Assembly: GCF_030386795.1 (NCBI RefSeq)
Contig: NZ_JANUQM010000002.1
Coordinates: forward strand, 867,547 to 931,546
Direction of reading: 5' to 3'
Source of the DNA: Streptomyces sp. S.PNR 29
GTDB lineage: Bacteria > Actinomycetota > Actinomycetes > Streptomycetales > Streptomycetaceae
DNA length: 64,000 nucleotides
In this document: positions 51,638 through 60,504 of the stretch, piece by piece
Position numbering within the stretch: position 1 is the first letter of the stretch
How the letters are laid out: every line of letters begins with the position of its first letter
Notes under the pieces: generated by a model
Database searches by the model: none
Told to the model about the DNA's origin: nothing
What the model saw: only the letters and a program-made list of their open reading frames with translations
Made by a program: the position numbers and the translations under genes

Positions 51638-51677
51638 CCGAAGGGCGGCGCCCTGTCAGGAGGGCGCCGCCCTTCGG
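51638..51677. terminator. Bidirectional terminator, 17-bp stem
   Basis: Arms CCGAAGGGCGGCGCCCT and complement, 6-nt loop, between convergent genes. Confidence 0.9.
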
Positions 51678-51714
51678 CGTCTTCGGAGCTCGCGAGAAGA
51701 GGTCCGCGCCGACC

Positions 51715-52440
51715 TCAGTACGCGCTGTTGACGTTGTCCATGGACCCGTACCGGTCGGCCGCGTAGTTGCAGGCGGCGGTGATGTTGGCGACCGGGTCGT
51801 AGATGTCCCAGGACGTGCCGGGGACGTGGTAGGTCTTGAAGGTCGGCGGGATGACCTGCAGCAGACCCTTCGACGGGATGCCGTTGATGGCGTTGATGTC
51901 CCAGTTGTTGATGGCCTTCGGGTTACCCGAGGACTCCCGCAGGATGTTGCGCTTGATGCCGTCGTAGGAGCCCGGGATGCCGTGCTTCTTCATGATGTCG
52001 AGCGACTCACGGATCCAGCCGTCGAGGTTGTTGGGGTAGACCTTCTTGACCGCGGCGCGCTTGGCGGCCCGGCTGGCGGCCTCCTTGGCCTCGCGCGCGG
52101 CCGCGGCCTTCTTGGCGGCTGCCTCGGCGGCCTTCTTCGCGGCGGCCTTCTTGGCGGCGGCCGCGGCCTCGGCCTTCTGCTTGGCCTCGATCTGCTCGGC
52201 CTTCAGGCTGGCGCCGGCGAGCTGGTCGGTCACGCTGGCCTTGACGTCCTTGATCTGCTCGGTGCTGTACGCCACCTGAGCCACCTGGGGGGCCGCCTGG
52301 GGCGTGGTCGTCTGCGCCTCACTCGGCACCGCGGAGATGCCGACGGCGGCGGCACCGAGTGCGGCCGCACCGGCTACGGCGATCTTGTGGGTACGGGGCA
52401 GGGCAAGACTGCGGCCACGGAAATTGAAGTTCTTGGGCAT
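51715..52440 (-). CDS. Secreted lytic transglycosylase (SLT) protein
   Basis: 241 residues. Signal peptide (LPRTHKIAVAGAAALGAAAV, cut near SEAQT), a long Ala/Lys/Glu coiled region (about 80-140, KAEAAAAAKKAAAKKAAEAA), then the SLT-like domain: IKRNILRESSGNPKAINNWD (catalytic Glu), GIPSKGLLQVIPPTFKTYHV and ANITAACNYAADRYGSM. It should cleave peptidoglycan glycan strands. The coiled segment is a likely wall-spanning spacer. The structured leader and 52629 terminator lie upstream. Confidence 0.88.
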   Translation of the reverse strand: MPKNFNFRGRSLALPRTHKIAVAGAAALGAAAVGISAVPSEAQTTTPQAAPQVAQVAYSTEQIKDVKASVTDQLAGASLKAEQIEAKQKAEAAAAAKKAAAKKAAEAAAKKAAAAREAKEAASRAAKRAAVKKVYPNNLDGWIRESLDIMKKHGIPGSYDGIKRNILRESSGNPKAINNWDINAINGIPSKGLLQVIPPTFKTYHVPGTSWDIYDPVANITAACNYAADRYGSMDNVNSAY

Positions 52441-52513
52441 GCGAAATGGACCTCTTCGAATAGCGCGGAGGTCGCTCTCGTCCGACGTGGGACGCGGGTC
52501 TTTCCCGCACAAA

Positions 52514-52537
52514 CGCCGCGGGCGGAAACCCGCGGCG
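52514..52537 (-). promoter_or_regulatory. Hairpin in the transglycosylase 5' leader
   Basis: CGCCGCGGG-CGGAAA-CCCGCGGCG on the plus strand, a 9-bp stem, followed on the mRNA by a second hairpin GCGGG-AAAGA-CCCGC and TTTGT. The gap 52441-52628 shows no gene; on the mRNA this could be an attenuator or riboswitch-like leader. I could not match it to the ydaO (c-di-AMP) consensus used by Streptomyces rpfA. Confidence 0.4.
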
Positions 52538-52628
52538 CTGAGCGACGTGAGCAATTCTTAGCGGCCGCAAAATGCCCAGGCAAAGGTGTGACGTACGATC
52601 CTGGGTAGTGGATCAGGGAAGTACAAAA

Positions 52629-52654
52629 CGGGGCAGACCGGACTGTCTGCCCCG
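52629..52654 (-). terminator. Terminator after QueA-like gene
   Basis: 10-bp stem CGGGGCAGAC/GTCTGCCCCG, 6-nt loop, followed on the minus strand by TTTTGT. Confidence 0.85.
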
Positions 52655-52738
52655 CTCAAAACGGACTCTTTATCTCCTATCGCCCGTCGTACGTGACGTG
52701 CGTCCTATGCGCGGGCTCACATCGAGCTCACAAAGGCC

Positions 52739-53824
52739 TCACATGCAGTTGCTGGAGCAATGCGCTGTGTGAGGGGTTTCCTCCGGGAGGATGAGGTGCA
52801 CGTCACCGAATTCGTGCCACAGATAGAGGCCCCGCAGCGCCTCCTCGTAGCCACGGTCGATCGCCTCCCGTCCCGCAATTCCCTCCAGCATCAGCAGATG
52901 CGAGGCCGCCGGTTCGTGCAGCCCGGTCAGCAGCCCGTCCACCACCCGCACCCCACGCTCGGGAGTGACCACCAGATCGGTCCACCCCGCACGCGCGCGT
53001 ACGACCCCGTCGGCGCCGGCCGCCGACTCCACGGCCCGCACGGCTGTCGTGCCGACCGCCACCACCCGCCCGCCCCCCGCCTTGACAGCGTTGATCAACC
53101 GCGCCGACGCCTCCGGCACGGCGAACCGCTCCGGATACGGCGGCTCGTGCGCCTCCGTCGAGGCCACCCCGGTGTGCAGCGTGACCGGCGCGAACCACAC
53201 CCCCCGGCTCACCAGCTCGACCACGAGGCGCGCGGTGAAGGGCCGCGCCGCACTCGGCATCTCCGCACTGCCCGACCCGTCGGCCGACGGCATCGCGAAC
53301 ACCGTCTGGTACACGGACAGCGGCTGGTCCCGCTCCGTATAGGCGTAGCGAATGGGCCGCCCGTGCTCCCGCAGCATCCCGAGGACCCCCGGACCCGCCA
53401 CCCGCGCCCACCACAGCCGCGCATGGCGAGCACGCAGCGGCTCCTCCAGAACCAGCCGCACACCCCCGGGCAACCGCACCTCCATCCCCGCGGGCCCACC
53501 CGCACGCGCGCGCGTGGTGCCCTTCCCGTCGGGGTCCCGCAGCTCGACGGCCCACCGCCCGTCGTCCCCGCGCGTGGAGAAGTGCACCACCACGGGCGCG
53601 TGCCCTGTCCGCCCGTCCACGGCGGCGGCCAGCGTCGGCGACGTGTTCACGACGAGCAGGTCCCCGGCCCGCAGCAGCCGCGGAAGCTCCACGAACGCGT
53701 GATGCGACACCCCGGTGCCCCGCGACACGAGCAGCCGCACGGCATCCCGGTCCAGCCCGGCACCCCGCTGCTCGACCGGCACCCGGGCCGACAGCTCCTC
53801 GGGCACGTGCAGCGTCAGCGTCAT
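52739..53824 (-). CDS. QueA-like S-adenosylmethionine:tRNA ribosyltransferase-isomerase homologue
   Basis: 361 residues with QueA motifs: DLLVVNTSPTLAAAVDGRTG near the N-terminus, RPFTARLVVELVSRGVWFAP, then HEPPYPERFAVPEASARLIN and AVGTTAVRAVESAAGADGVV. QueA makes epoxyqueuosine in tRNA; to my knowledge Streptomyces do not make queuosine, so a different role is likely. The C-terminus ends in TPHTAHCSSNCM, an unusual cysteine-containing tail. Start overlaps the SDR stop (ATGA). Ends at a T-tailed terminator. Confidence 0.82.
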   Translation of the reverse strand: MTLTLHVPEELSARVPVEQRGAGLDRDAVRLLVSRGTGVSHHAFVELPRLLRAGDLLVVNTSPTLAAAVDGRTGHAPVVVHFSTRGDDGRWAVELRDPDGKGTTRARAGGPAGMEVRLPGGVRLVLEEPLRARHARLWWARVAGPGVLGMLREHGRPIRYAYTERDQPLSVYQTVFAMPSADGSGSAEMPSAARPFTARLVVELVSRGVWFAPVTLHTGVASTEAHEPPYPERFAVPEASARLINAVKAGGGRVVAVGTTAVRAVESAAGADGVVRARAGWTDLVVTPERGVRVVDGLLTGLHEPAASHLLMLEGIAGREAIDRGYEEALRGLYLWHEFGDVHLILPEETPHTAHCSSNCM

Positions 53825-54543
53825 CGCCGCCCCTCCAGCAGCGCCGGCGCCCCGTAGCGACCGCTCGCCGGCCGCTCGTCCAGCAGGCGCAGGAAGGCCG
53901 GCACCACCTCGGCCGGATCCGGTCGCGGATCGTCGTCGTCCGGTACGGCCGCCGTATACAGGTCCGTCGCCAGGTCACCGGGATCCACCGCCCACACCCG
54001 CAGGCCCGGCTCCTCCACGCCGAGCACCGCCGCGAGGTGATCGAGGGCCGCCTTCGACGCGCCGTAGCCGCCCCACGTCTCATAGGCCTCGGCGGCAGCG
54101 TCCGAGCTGACCGCGATCACCGCGCCCGCCTCCGCCGCCCGCAGCAGCGGCAGCGCCTCCTGCACCAGGCCCAGCGCCGCCACCACGTTCACCTCCAGCG
54201 CCCGCCGCAGCCCCTCCAGGGTCAGCTCCTCCAGCCGTACGAGCGGCTCGGCGCCCAACGCGCTGGCGTTGCTCACCAGCAGGTCGACGCCGCCGAACCG
54301 CCACGCCGCCTCCACCAGCCGGGCCCGGTGCCCGGCGTCCGTGACGTCCCCAGGGAGCGCCGTCACGCGCGTGCCGTACGCCTCCAGCCCCGCCGCCGTC
54401 TCCTGGAGCACTCCGGCCGTCCTGGCGTCGAGCACCAGGTCCCAGCCCCGTGCGGCCAGCGCTTCGGCGAGCGCCCGCCCCAGCCCCTTGGAAGCCCCCG
54501 TGATGATCGCTACCGGCATGACACCCGTCCCCTCGTCGTCCAT
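53821..54543 (-). CDS. Short-chain dehydrogenase/reductase, partner of QueA-like gene
   Basis: 240 residues: glycine motif ITGASKGLGRA, NAS active-site loop (LLVSNASALGAEPLVRLE), catalytic YGASKAALDHLAAVLG. It is translationally coupled to the QueA-like gene. The pairing of an SDR with a QueA-like enzyme in one operon suggests a shared small-molecule pathway. Starts considered: ATG 54543 (AGGA nearby) or ATG 54519. Confidence 0.83.
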   Translation of the reverse strand: MDDEGTGVMPVAIITGASKGLGRALAEALAARGWDLVLDARTAGVLQETAAGLEAYGTRVTALPGDVTDAGHRARLVEAAWRFGGVDLLVSNASALGAEPLVRLEELTLEGLRRALEVNVVAALGLVQEALPLLRAAEAGAVIAVSSDAAAEAYETWGGYGASKAALDHLAAVLGVEEPGLRVWAVDPGDLATDLYTAAVPDDDDPRPDPAEVVPAFLRLLDERPASGRYGAPALLEGRR

Positions 54544-54705
54544 GCGTCCTGATCCGCGTGCCCTCAACGTAGGAACCGGGCCACCCCGGCCGCCTCGGCC
54601 ACCGGCCGCAAGCCGGCGGGGCCCTTCGCCCTAGGGCCACCGGCCCAGGCGGCGGCCGTCACCGGACCGATCTGCGCTGTCACATCCCGCCGGTACGGTG
54701 AAGGC

Positions 54706-55851
54706 ATGAGTCACGGCCCTCGATCCGGCCTCGCCGCGGTGAGCTCCGCGCTGCTGGCCATGAGCAGACACCTGGAGGTGCGCGACGTCCTGAAGACGAT
54801 CGTCGCCTCAGCCCGCGAGCTGCTGGACGCGCAGTACGCCGCGCTGGGCGTCCCGGACGACCACGGGGGCTTCGCCCAGTTCGTGGTCGACGGCGTCAGC
54901 GAGGAGCAGTGGCGGGCCATCGGCCCCCTGCCGCGCCAGCACGGCATCCTCGCCGCGATGCTGCACGAGGCCAAGGCCGAGCGCCTCGCCGACGTCCGCA
55001 AGGACCCCCGCTTCGAGGGCTGGCCGTCCGCCCATCCGGACCTCGTGGACTTCCTGGGCCTGCCCATCCGGGACGGCGACGAGGTCATCGGAGCCCTGTT
55101 CCTGGCCAACAAGAACTGCCCGAAACCAGAGGGCAGTTGCGGCTTCACAGCGGAGGACGAGGAACTCCTCTCCATCCTCGCCCAGCACGCCGCCATCGCG
55201 CTCACCAACGCCCGCCTGTACGAACGCAGCCGCGAACTGACCATCGCCGAGGAACGCTCCCGCCTCGCCCACGAACTGCACGACGCGGTCAGCCAGAAGC
55301 TCTTCTCCCTGCGCCTGACCGCCCAGGCCGCCGCCGCCCTCGTGGACCGCGACCCCTCCCGCGCCAAGGGCGAGCTCCAGCAGGTGGCCGCACTCGCCGC
55401 GGAAGCCGCCGACGAACTGCGCGCCGCCGTCGTCGAGTTGCGTCCAGCGGCCCTCGACGAGGACGGCCTCGCCGCCACCCTCCGCACCCAGATCCAGGTC
55501 CTCGACCGCGCCCACAGCGCGCGTGTGACCTTCGCCGGCCGCGGCGTGAAGGCCCTGCCCGCCGCCCAGGAGGAGGCCGTGCTCCGCGTCGCCCAGGAAG
55601 CCCTGCACAACGCCCTGCGGCACTCCGCGGCGGAGCATGTCGACGTGACCCTGGACCGGCGCGGCACCGGCGCCGTCCTGCGGGTCACGGACGACGGCTG
55701 CGGTTTCGACCCGCAGGCGATACGCCGCGCGGGACGCCACCTGGGCCTGGTCTCCATGCGGGACCGCGCGAGCGGAGCCGGCGGCACGCTGACCGTGCAA
55801 TCGGCGCCCGGCAAGGGCACCACGATCGAGATGGAGGTTCCCGGTGGCTGA
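54706..55851 (+). CDS. GAF-domain sensor histidine kinase
   Basis: 381 residues. N-terminal GAF domain (about 20-170; MSRHLEVRDVLKTIVASARE, then VDFLGLPIRDGDEVIGALFL), a HisKA_3 dimerisation helix with phosphoacceptor His192 in RLAHELHDAVSQ, and a HATPase with VLRVAQEALHNALRHSAAEH and DDGCGFDP. No membrane helix, so cytoplasmic. The response regulator starts inside its last eight bases. Partner pair of NarL type; the signal is unknown. Confidence 0.92.
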   Translation: MSHGPRSGLAAVSSALLAMSRHLEVRDVLKTIVASARELLDAQYAALGVPDDHGGFAQFVVDGVSEEQWRAIGPLPRQHGILAAMLHEAKAERLADVRKDPRFEGWPSAHPDLVDFLGLPIRDGDEVIGALFLANKNCPKPEGSCGFTAEDEELLSILAQHAAIALTNARLYERSRELTIAEERSRLAHELHDAVSQKLFSLRLTAQAAAALVDRDPSRAKGELQQVAALAAEAADELRAAVVELRPAALDEDGLAATLRTQIQVLDRAHSARVTFAGRGVKALPAAQEEAVLRVAQEALHNALRHSAAEHVDVTLDRRGTGAVLRVTDDGCGFDPQAIRRAGRHLGLVSMRDRASGAGGTLTVQSAPGKGTTIEMEVPGG

Positions 55852-56485
55852 CCCGATCAAGGTGCTGCTCGTCGACGACCACCAGGTGGTCCGCCGCGGC
55901 CTGCGCACGTTCCTGGAAGTGCAGGACGACATCGAGGTCGTGGGCGAGGCGGCGGACGGCGCCGAAGGAGTGGAGCAGGCCGAGAAGTTGGCGCCGGACG
56001 TCATCCTGATGGACGTCAAGATGCCGGGCATGGACGGCGTCGAGGCGCTGCGCCGGCTCCGCGAACTGGAGAACCCCGCGCGCGTGCTGGTCGTCACCAG
56101 CTTCACCGAGCAGCGCACGGTCGTCCCGGCCCTGCGCGCGGGCGCCGCGGGCTACGTCTACAAGGACGTGGATCCCGACGCGCTGGCCGGCGCCATCCGC
56201 TCCGTCCACGCCGGTCACATCCTGCTCCAGCCGGAGGTCGCGGACGCCCTGCTGTCCCAGGAGGAGTCCAACTCCGGCCAGGGCAGAGGGCCCTCGCTCA
56301 CGGAGCGGGAGCGCGAGGTGCTGGGTCTGATAGCGGACGGCCGCTCCAACCGGGAGATCGCCCGCGCGCTGGTGCTCTCCGAGAAAACGGTGAAGACCCA
56401 CGTGTCGAACATCCTGATGAAGCTCGACCTGGCGGATCGGACCCAGGCGGCCCTGTGGGCCGTACGCCACGGCCTGACCACCTGA
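55844..56485 (+). CDS. NarL-family response regulator
   Basis: 213 residues. Receiver domain with phospho-Asp57 (VILMDVKMPGMDGVEALRRL) and DDHQVVRRGL at the start; C-terminal LuxR-type HTH (LTEREREVLGLIADGRSNRE then ARALVLSEKTVKTHVSNILM). GTG start overlapping the kinase gene by 8 bp. Cognate to the kinase at 54706. Lies directly upstream of chpE but reads separately. Confidence 0.94.
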   Translation: MADPIKVLLVDDHQVVRRGLRTFLEVQDDIEVVGEAADGAEGVEQAEKLAPDVILMDVKMPGMDGVEALRRLRELENPARVLVVTSFTEQRTVVPALRAGAAGYVYKDVDPDALAGAIRSVHAGHILLQPEVADALLSQEESNSGQGRGPSLTEREREVLGLIADGRSNREIARALVLSEKTVKTHVSNILMKLDLADRTQAALWAVRHGLTT

Positions 56486-56653
56486 TACGACCGGGACACG
56501 GACACCGCGCGGCAACTCGGAGGGTTCCCTTCCGGACTGAGATTCATACCGTCGTGGGAATGTCCCCCACATGGCGCATCCTCCGCCGCTCCCGGCCGTT
56601 CTCCAGTGCGTGCTGCGGCGACTGCCGCGGCAATCGCAAGGAGGGCTTGGAAA

Positions 56654-56899
56654 GTGAAGAAGCTGAAGAAGGTCGCGGCCGTGACGATGGTGGCCGGTGG
56701 CCTGCTCGCCGCCGGTGCCGGTGCGGCCTCCGCCACCGACGGTGCGCACGCCGGCGGTCAGGCCGTGGGCTCCCCGGGCGTGCTCTCGGGCAACCTCGTC
56801 CAGGTCCCGGTCGACGTCCCGGTCAATGTCTCCGGCAACAGCGTCAACGTCATCGGCGCGCTGAACCCCGCCTTCGGCAACACGGCCGTCAACCACTGA
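56654..56899 (+). CDS. chpE: Short chaplin ChpE
   Basis: 81 residues from a GTG with AAGGAGG 9 nt upstream. Signal peptide (VAAVTMVAGGLLAAGAGAAS) and one chaplin domain: AVGSPGVLSGNLVQVPVDVP, then VNVSGNSVNVIGALNPAFGN. Only one domain and no sortase signal, so a short chaplin. It lacks the paired cysteines found in other short chaplins, as I recall for ChpE. Chaplins are amyloid-forming proteins that coat aerial hyphae. Confidence 0.93.
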   Translation: MKKLKKVAAVTMVAGGLLAAGAGAASATDGAHAGGQAVGSPGVLSGNLVQVPVDVPVNVSGNSVNVIGALNPAFGNTAVNH

Positions 56900-57048
56900 C
56901 CTCCGTCGCGGAGCCGGTGGTGACCACCGGCCTCCCGGCCCAGCCCGGGAGGCCGGTCAGGCACCCATGACGGCGGTCCGGCAGGGGGATCCGGGGGCGG
57001 AGCCCGCAGGGACGCTCACCTCGACGACGGCCACAAGACCACCGACCC

Positions 57049-57837
57049 TCACCGCACCCCTCGCTCCCGCTCCTCCACAACGGCGTTGTACGCCGCGACC
57101 TGCGCCCGCCGAGCCGTCCGCTCCACCGGCCGCAACGCAGCCACCCGAGCCGCCATCTCGGACGCGCTCACCGCACCCCCGTTCCCGGCCTCGTGCGCCA
57201 CCGCGATCAGCATCCCCACCCGCTGAGCCAGCTCCAGCACCCGCACCGCCCGCGGCGGATACCCGGGCGCCAGCACCTCCCGCCCCCGCTCGGCCCGCGC
57301 CCGGTACGCATCGATCGCCGCCTCCGCCACCGGCCCCGAGCCGGCCACGTCCAGCCGCGTCAGCGTCTCGGTCGCCTCCCGCAGCGCCTGGGCCAGCTCC
57401 CGCTCCGCCTCCCCGAGCGACGGCACATCGGCAGGCGGCGCCTCCCGCACCGGCAGGCAGTGCCAGACGACCTCGACATGCACATCACCCTCGGGTCCGG
57501 CCTCGTACACCTCCGGAACCAGCCCGAGCGCGGCGCCATGACAGACCACCGCCTCCTCCGCGTCCAGCGCCCGCGCGTTGAACTCCGGAGGTCCGCTCAG
57601 CCCCAGCGGATGCCCCGGCGCGGGCAGCGCGACCCGCAGCCCGGTCACCCCCAGCGCCCGCAGCCGGCCCAGCGCCAGCGTGAGACCGACCGGCGCCGAC
57701 TCGCCCGGCAGCCCCTCCACCCGGTGCACCGCGTCCTCCCCGACGATCAGGAGCACGGCGTCATCCGGAGAGACAAGTCCGGCAAGAAGGGCATTTCCCC
57801 AAGCGGCAAGGCGTCCTGAGCGCGGTTCCGAGAGCAT
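57049..57837 (-). CDS. Conserved protein of unknown function
   Basis: 262 residues, soluble, Ala/Arg/Glu-rich. The N-terminal half looks like a small-domain fold (AAWGNALLAGLVSPDDAVLL, then LRALGVTGLRVALPAPGHPL); the second half is a long helical stretch (EAERELAQALREATETLTRL through ERTARRAQVAAYNAVVEERE). Common in Streptomyces near chpE, with no assigned function that I know. Ends 149 bp after chpE, convergent. Confidence 0.75.
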   Translation of the reverse strand: MLSEPRSGRLAAWGNALLAGLVSPDDAVLLIVGEDAVHRVEGLPGESAPVGLTLALGRLRALGVTGLRVALPAPGHPLGLSGPPEFNARALDAEEAVVCHGAALGLVPEVYEAGPEGDVHVEVVWHCLPVREAPPADVPSLGEAERELAQALREATETLTRLDVAGSGPVAEAAIDAYRARAERGREVLAPGYPPRAVRVLELAQRVGMLIAVAHEAGNGGAVSASEMAARVAALRPVERTARRAQVAAYNAVVEERERGVR

Positions 57838-57987
57838 GCCCCCACCCTAGGACCGGACCGATGGAATGCCCGGGCCCACCCGTGGCGTAGATTTCCTTGA
57901 GGGCTGCGCCCACCGGCGCGGCGGACCGAGCCACAGGCGTACGCGACAGCCGAGACCGGCCACACTGCAAGGGGAGACAACGCGCTC

Positions 57988-58785
57988 ATGAGCGATGTTC
58001 TGGAGCTTCAGGACGTATCCGTGGTCCGTGAGGGCCGGGCTCTGGTGGACCAGGTCTCCTGGTCGGTCAAGGAGGGCGAGCGCTGGGTCATCCTCGGCCC
58101 CAACGGGGCCGGCAAGACCACCCTCCTCAATGTCGCGTCCAGCTACCTCTTCCCCAGCAAGGGCACCGCCACCATCCTCGGCGAGACCCTCGGCAAGCCC
58201 GGCACCGACGTCTTCGACCTGCGCCCGCGCATCGGCATGGCCGGCCTCGCCATGGCCGACAAGCTCCCCAAGCGCCAGACCGTCCTGGAGACCGTCCTCA
58301 CCGCCGCGTACGGCATGACGGCCACCTGGCAGGAGGACTACGAGGAGATCGACGAGCTGCGTGCCCGCGCCTTCCTCGACCGCCTCGGCATGTCCGAGTA
58401 CCTCGACCGCAAGTTCGGCACCCTCTCCGAGGGCGAGCGCAAGCGCACCCTCATCGCCCGCGCCCTGATGACCGACCCCGAACTGCTCCTCCTCGACGAG
58501 CCGGCCGCCGGTCTCGACCTCGGCGGACGCGAGGACCTCGTACGCCGTCTCGGCCGCCTCGCCCGCGACCCGATCGCCCCCTCGATGCTCATGGTCACCC
58601 ACCATGTCGAGGAGATCGCCCCCGGCTTCACCCACGTCCTCATGATCCGCCAGGGCAAGGTCCTCGCCGCCGGCCCGCTGGAGCTCGAACTCACCTCCCG
58701 CAACCTCAGCCTCTGCTTCGGCCTCCCGCTCGTCGTCGAACAGGTCGGCGACCGCTGGACCGCACAGGGCCTGCCGCTGTCCTGA
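57988..58785 (+). CDS. ABC transporter ATP-binding protein
   Basis: 265 residues, single soluble ATPase domain: Walker A GPNGAGKTT, signature LSEGERKRTLIARAL (LSEGE variant), Walker B LLLLDEPAAGLD, and switch histidine VTHHVEE. No permease gene is adjacent, so the partner is elsewhere or it works as a soluble ATPase. Resembles YlmA-type ABC ATPases. GGGGAGA lies upstream of the ATG. Confidence 0.88.
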   Translation: MSDVLELQDVSVVREGRALVDQVSWSVKEGERWVILGPNGAGKTTLLNVASSYLFPSKGTATILGETLGKPGTDVFDLRPRIGMAGLAMADKLPKRQTVLETVLTAAYGMTATWQEDYEEIDELRARAFLDRLGMSEYLDRKFGTLSEGERKRTLIARALMTDPELLLLDEPAAGLDLGGREDLVRRLGRLARDPIAPSMLMVTHHVEEIAPGFTHVLMIRQGKVLAAGPLELELTSRNLSLCFGLPLVVEQVGDRWTAQGLPLS

Positions 58786-58820
58786 ACCCGCGTGCGCTGT
58801 CAAAACCCCGCGTAATAAGG

Positions 58821-58856
58821 CCGATCAACTGATCGGCGCCCTGTCGGCGACAGGGC
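58821..58856 (+). terminator. Double hairpin terminator after ABC ATPase
   Basis: CCGATC-AACT-GATCGG (58821-58836) followed by GCCCTGTC-GGC-GACAGGGC (58838-58856). Located between the ABC ATPase and NfeD genes. Confidence 0.7.
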
Positions 58857-58877
58857 CCACGGTCCTACCATGGCGAT

Positions 58878-59309
58878 GTGGACATCGACGCATGGCTGTG
58901 GTGGCTGATCGGCGCGGCGGCACTAGGCATCGGACTGGTGATCACCGCGATGCCCGAACTGGGCATGCTGGCGGTGGGCGCCGTCGCCGCGGCACTGGTC
59001 TCCGGGATCTTCGGCGGCGGTGCCGTCGCCCAGGTCGCGGTGTTCGCAGTCGTCTCGACCGCCCTCATCGTCGTGGTGCGGCCCATCGCGAACAGACATC
59101 GCGCACAGCGGCCTCAATTCGCCACCGGAGTGGACGCGTTGAAGGGCAAACAGGCCGTCGTTCTGGAGCGCGTCGACGCCTCCGGTGGCCGGATCAAGCT
59201 TGCCGGAGAGGTCTGGTCGGCGCGCGCCCTCGACACTGGACACGCTTACGAAGTAGGCGAGGAAGTGGACGTCGTGGACATCGAGGGAGCCACGGCGATC
59301 GTCATGTGA
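58878..59309 (+). CDS. NfeD-like membrane protein
   Basis: 143 residues from GTG: three membrane helices (WLWWLIGAAALGIGLVITAM, LGMLAVGAVAAALVSGIFGG, VAVFAVVSTALIVVVRPIAN) and an OB-fold C-terminal domain (LKGKQAVVLERVDASGGRIK). NfeD proteins work with band-7 proteins in membrane organisation; the next gene is exactly such a protein, 131 bp away, a conserved pairing. Confidence 0.9.
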   Translation: MDIDAWLWWLIGAAALGIGLVITAMPELGMLAVGAVAAALVSGIFGGGAVAQVAVFAVVSTALIVVVRPIANRHRAQRPQFATGVDALKGKQAVVLERVDASGGRIKLAGEVWSARALDTGHAYEVGEEVDVVDIEGATAIVM

Positions 59310-59440
59310 CCTCGTACGACGTAACTGGGCGGAACCCCTCGCGAGGACCACGACGGTCTGTCAGACTCGACCAGCAAGATCTTCAACAACCATAAGATCT
59401 GCCGAGGCGCCGAGGCGGAGAAGGGTACGGGGAACCGACG

Positions 59441-60391
59441 ATGGAACCGGTCATCATCGTCTTGATCATCCTGGTGGTGTTGGTCTTCATCGCCCTGATC
59501 AAGACCATCCAAGTCATCCCACAGGCCAGCGCCGCCATCGTCGAGCGCTTCGGCCGCTACACGCGGACGCTGAACGCGGGCCTCAACATCGTGGTCCCGT
59601 TCATCGACACCATCCGCAACCGCATCGACCTGCGCGAACAGGTCGTCCCGTTCCCTCCGCAGCCGGTGATCACCCAGGACAACCTGGTCGTCAACATCGA
59701 CACCGTCATCTACTACCAGGTGACCGACGCGAGGGCCGCCACGTACGAGGTCGCCAGCTACATCCAGGCGATCGAGCAGCTCACCGTCACCACGCTCCGC
59801 AACATCATCGGCGGCATGGACCTGGAGCGCACCCTGACCTCCCGCGAGGAGATCAACGCCGCCCTGCGCGGTGTCCTCGACGAGGCCACCGGCAAGTGGG
59901 GCATCCGCGTCAACCGCGTCGAACTCAAGGCGATCGAACCGCCCACCTCCATCCAGGACTCGATGGAGAAGCAGATGCGCGCCGACCGCGACAAGCGGGC
60001 CGCGATCCTCCAGGCCGAGGGTGTCCGCCAGTCCGAGATCCTGCGCGCCGAAGGTGAGAAGCAGTCCCAGATCCTGCGCGCCGAGGGTGAGGCCAAGGCC
60101 GCGGCCCTGCGCGCCGAGGGCGAGGCCCAGGCCGTCCGTACGGTCTTCGAGGCGATCCACGCCGGCGACCCGGACCAGAAGCTGCTCTCCTACCAGTACC
60201 TGCAGATGCTCCCGAAGATCGCCGAGGGCGACGCCAACAAGCTCTGGATCGTCCCCAGCGAAATCGGCGACGCCCTCAAGGGCCTGTCCGGCGCGGTGGG
60301 CAACTTCGGCTCCATGGGCGGCGGTTCATCCAACGGCGGCCCTTCCGGAAACGGGGGCACGGACCGCCGGGAAAAGCCGTCGATCGACTGA
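59441..60391 (+). CDS. Band-7/SPFH membrane-microdomain protein
   Basis: 316 residues. One N-terminal helix (VIIVLIILVVLVFIALIKTI), an SPFH domain (AIVERFGRYTRTLNAGLNIV, VVPFPPQPVITQDNLVVNID), and a coiled-coil with repeated units (ILRAEGEKQSQ, ILRAEGEAKAA, ALRAEGEAQAV), then a Gly/Ser-rich tail. Stomatin/QmcA-type proteins form oligomeric rings that cage membrane proteases or lipids. It partners with the NfeD protein upstream. Confidence 0.92.
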   Translation: MEPVIIVLIILVVLVFIALIKTIQVIPQASAAIVERFGRYTRTLNAGLNIVVPFIDTIRNRIDLREQVVPFPPQPVITQDNLVVNIDTVIYYQVTDARAATYEVASYIQAIEQLTVTTLRNIIGGMDLERTLTSREEINAALRGVLDEATGKWGIRVNRVELKAIEPPTSIQDSMEKQMRADRDKRAAILQAEGVRQSEILRAEGEKQSQILRAEGEAKAAALRAEGEAQAVRTVFEAIHAGDPDQKLLSYQYLQMLPKIAEGDANKLWIVPSEIGDALKGLSGAVGNFGSMGGGSSNGGPSGNGGTDRREKPSID

Positions 60392-60410
60392 GGCGATCCA
60401 GAAAACGCAC

Positions 60411-60443
60411 GTTCCCCGCACCCACCCAAGGGGCGCGGGGAAC
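60411..60443. terminator. GTTCCCCGC/GCGGGGAAC hairpin between convergent genes
   Basis: Perfect 9-bp arms with 15-nt loop, continuing into CTGCGCGACCAGCCAC, a sequence family seen repeatedly in Streptomyces intergenic regions. Probably terminates the band-7 gene and the HNH gene region. Confidence 0.6.
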
Positions 60444-60504
60444 TGCGCGACCAGCCACAGACAACCCTCGGCCGACAACCCACCAGAAGCCCTACGGCGA
60501 ATCG

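Noticed and set aside
52441..52628. ydaO (c-di-AMP) riboswitch
   Set aside because: The conserved ydaO sequence blocks were not found; only generic GC-rich stems are visible.
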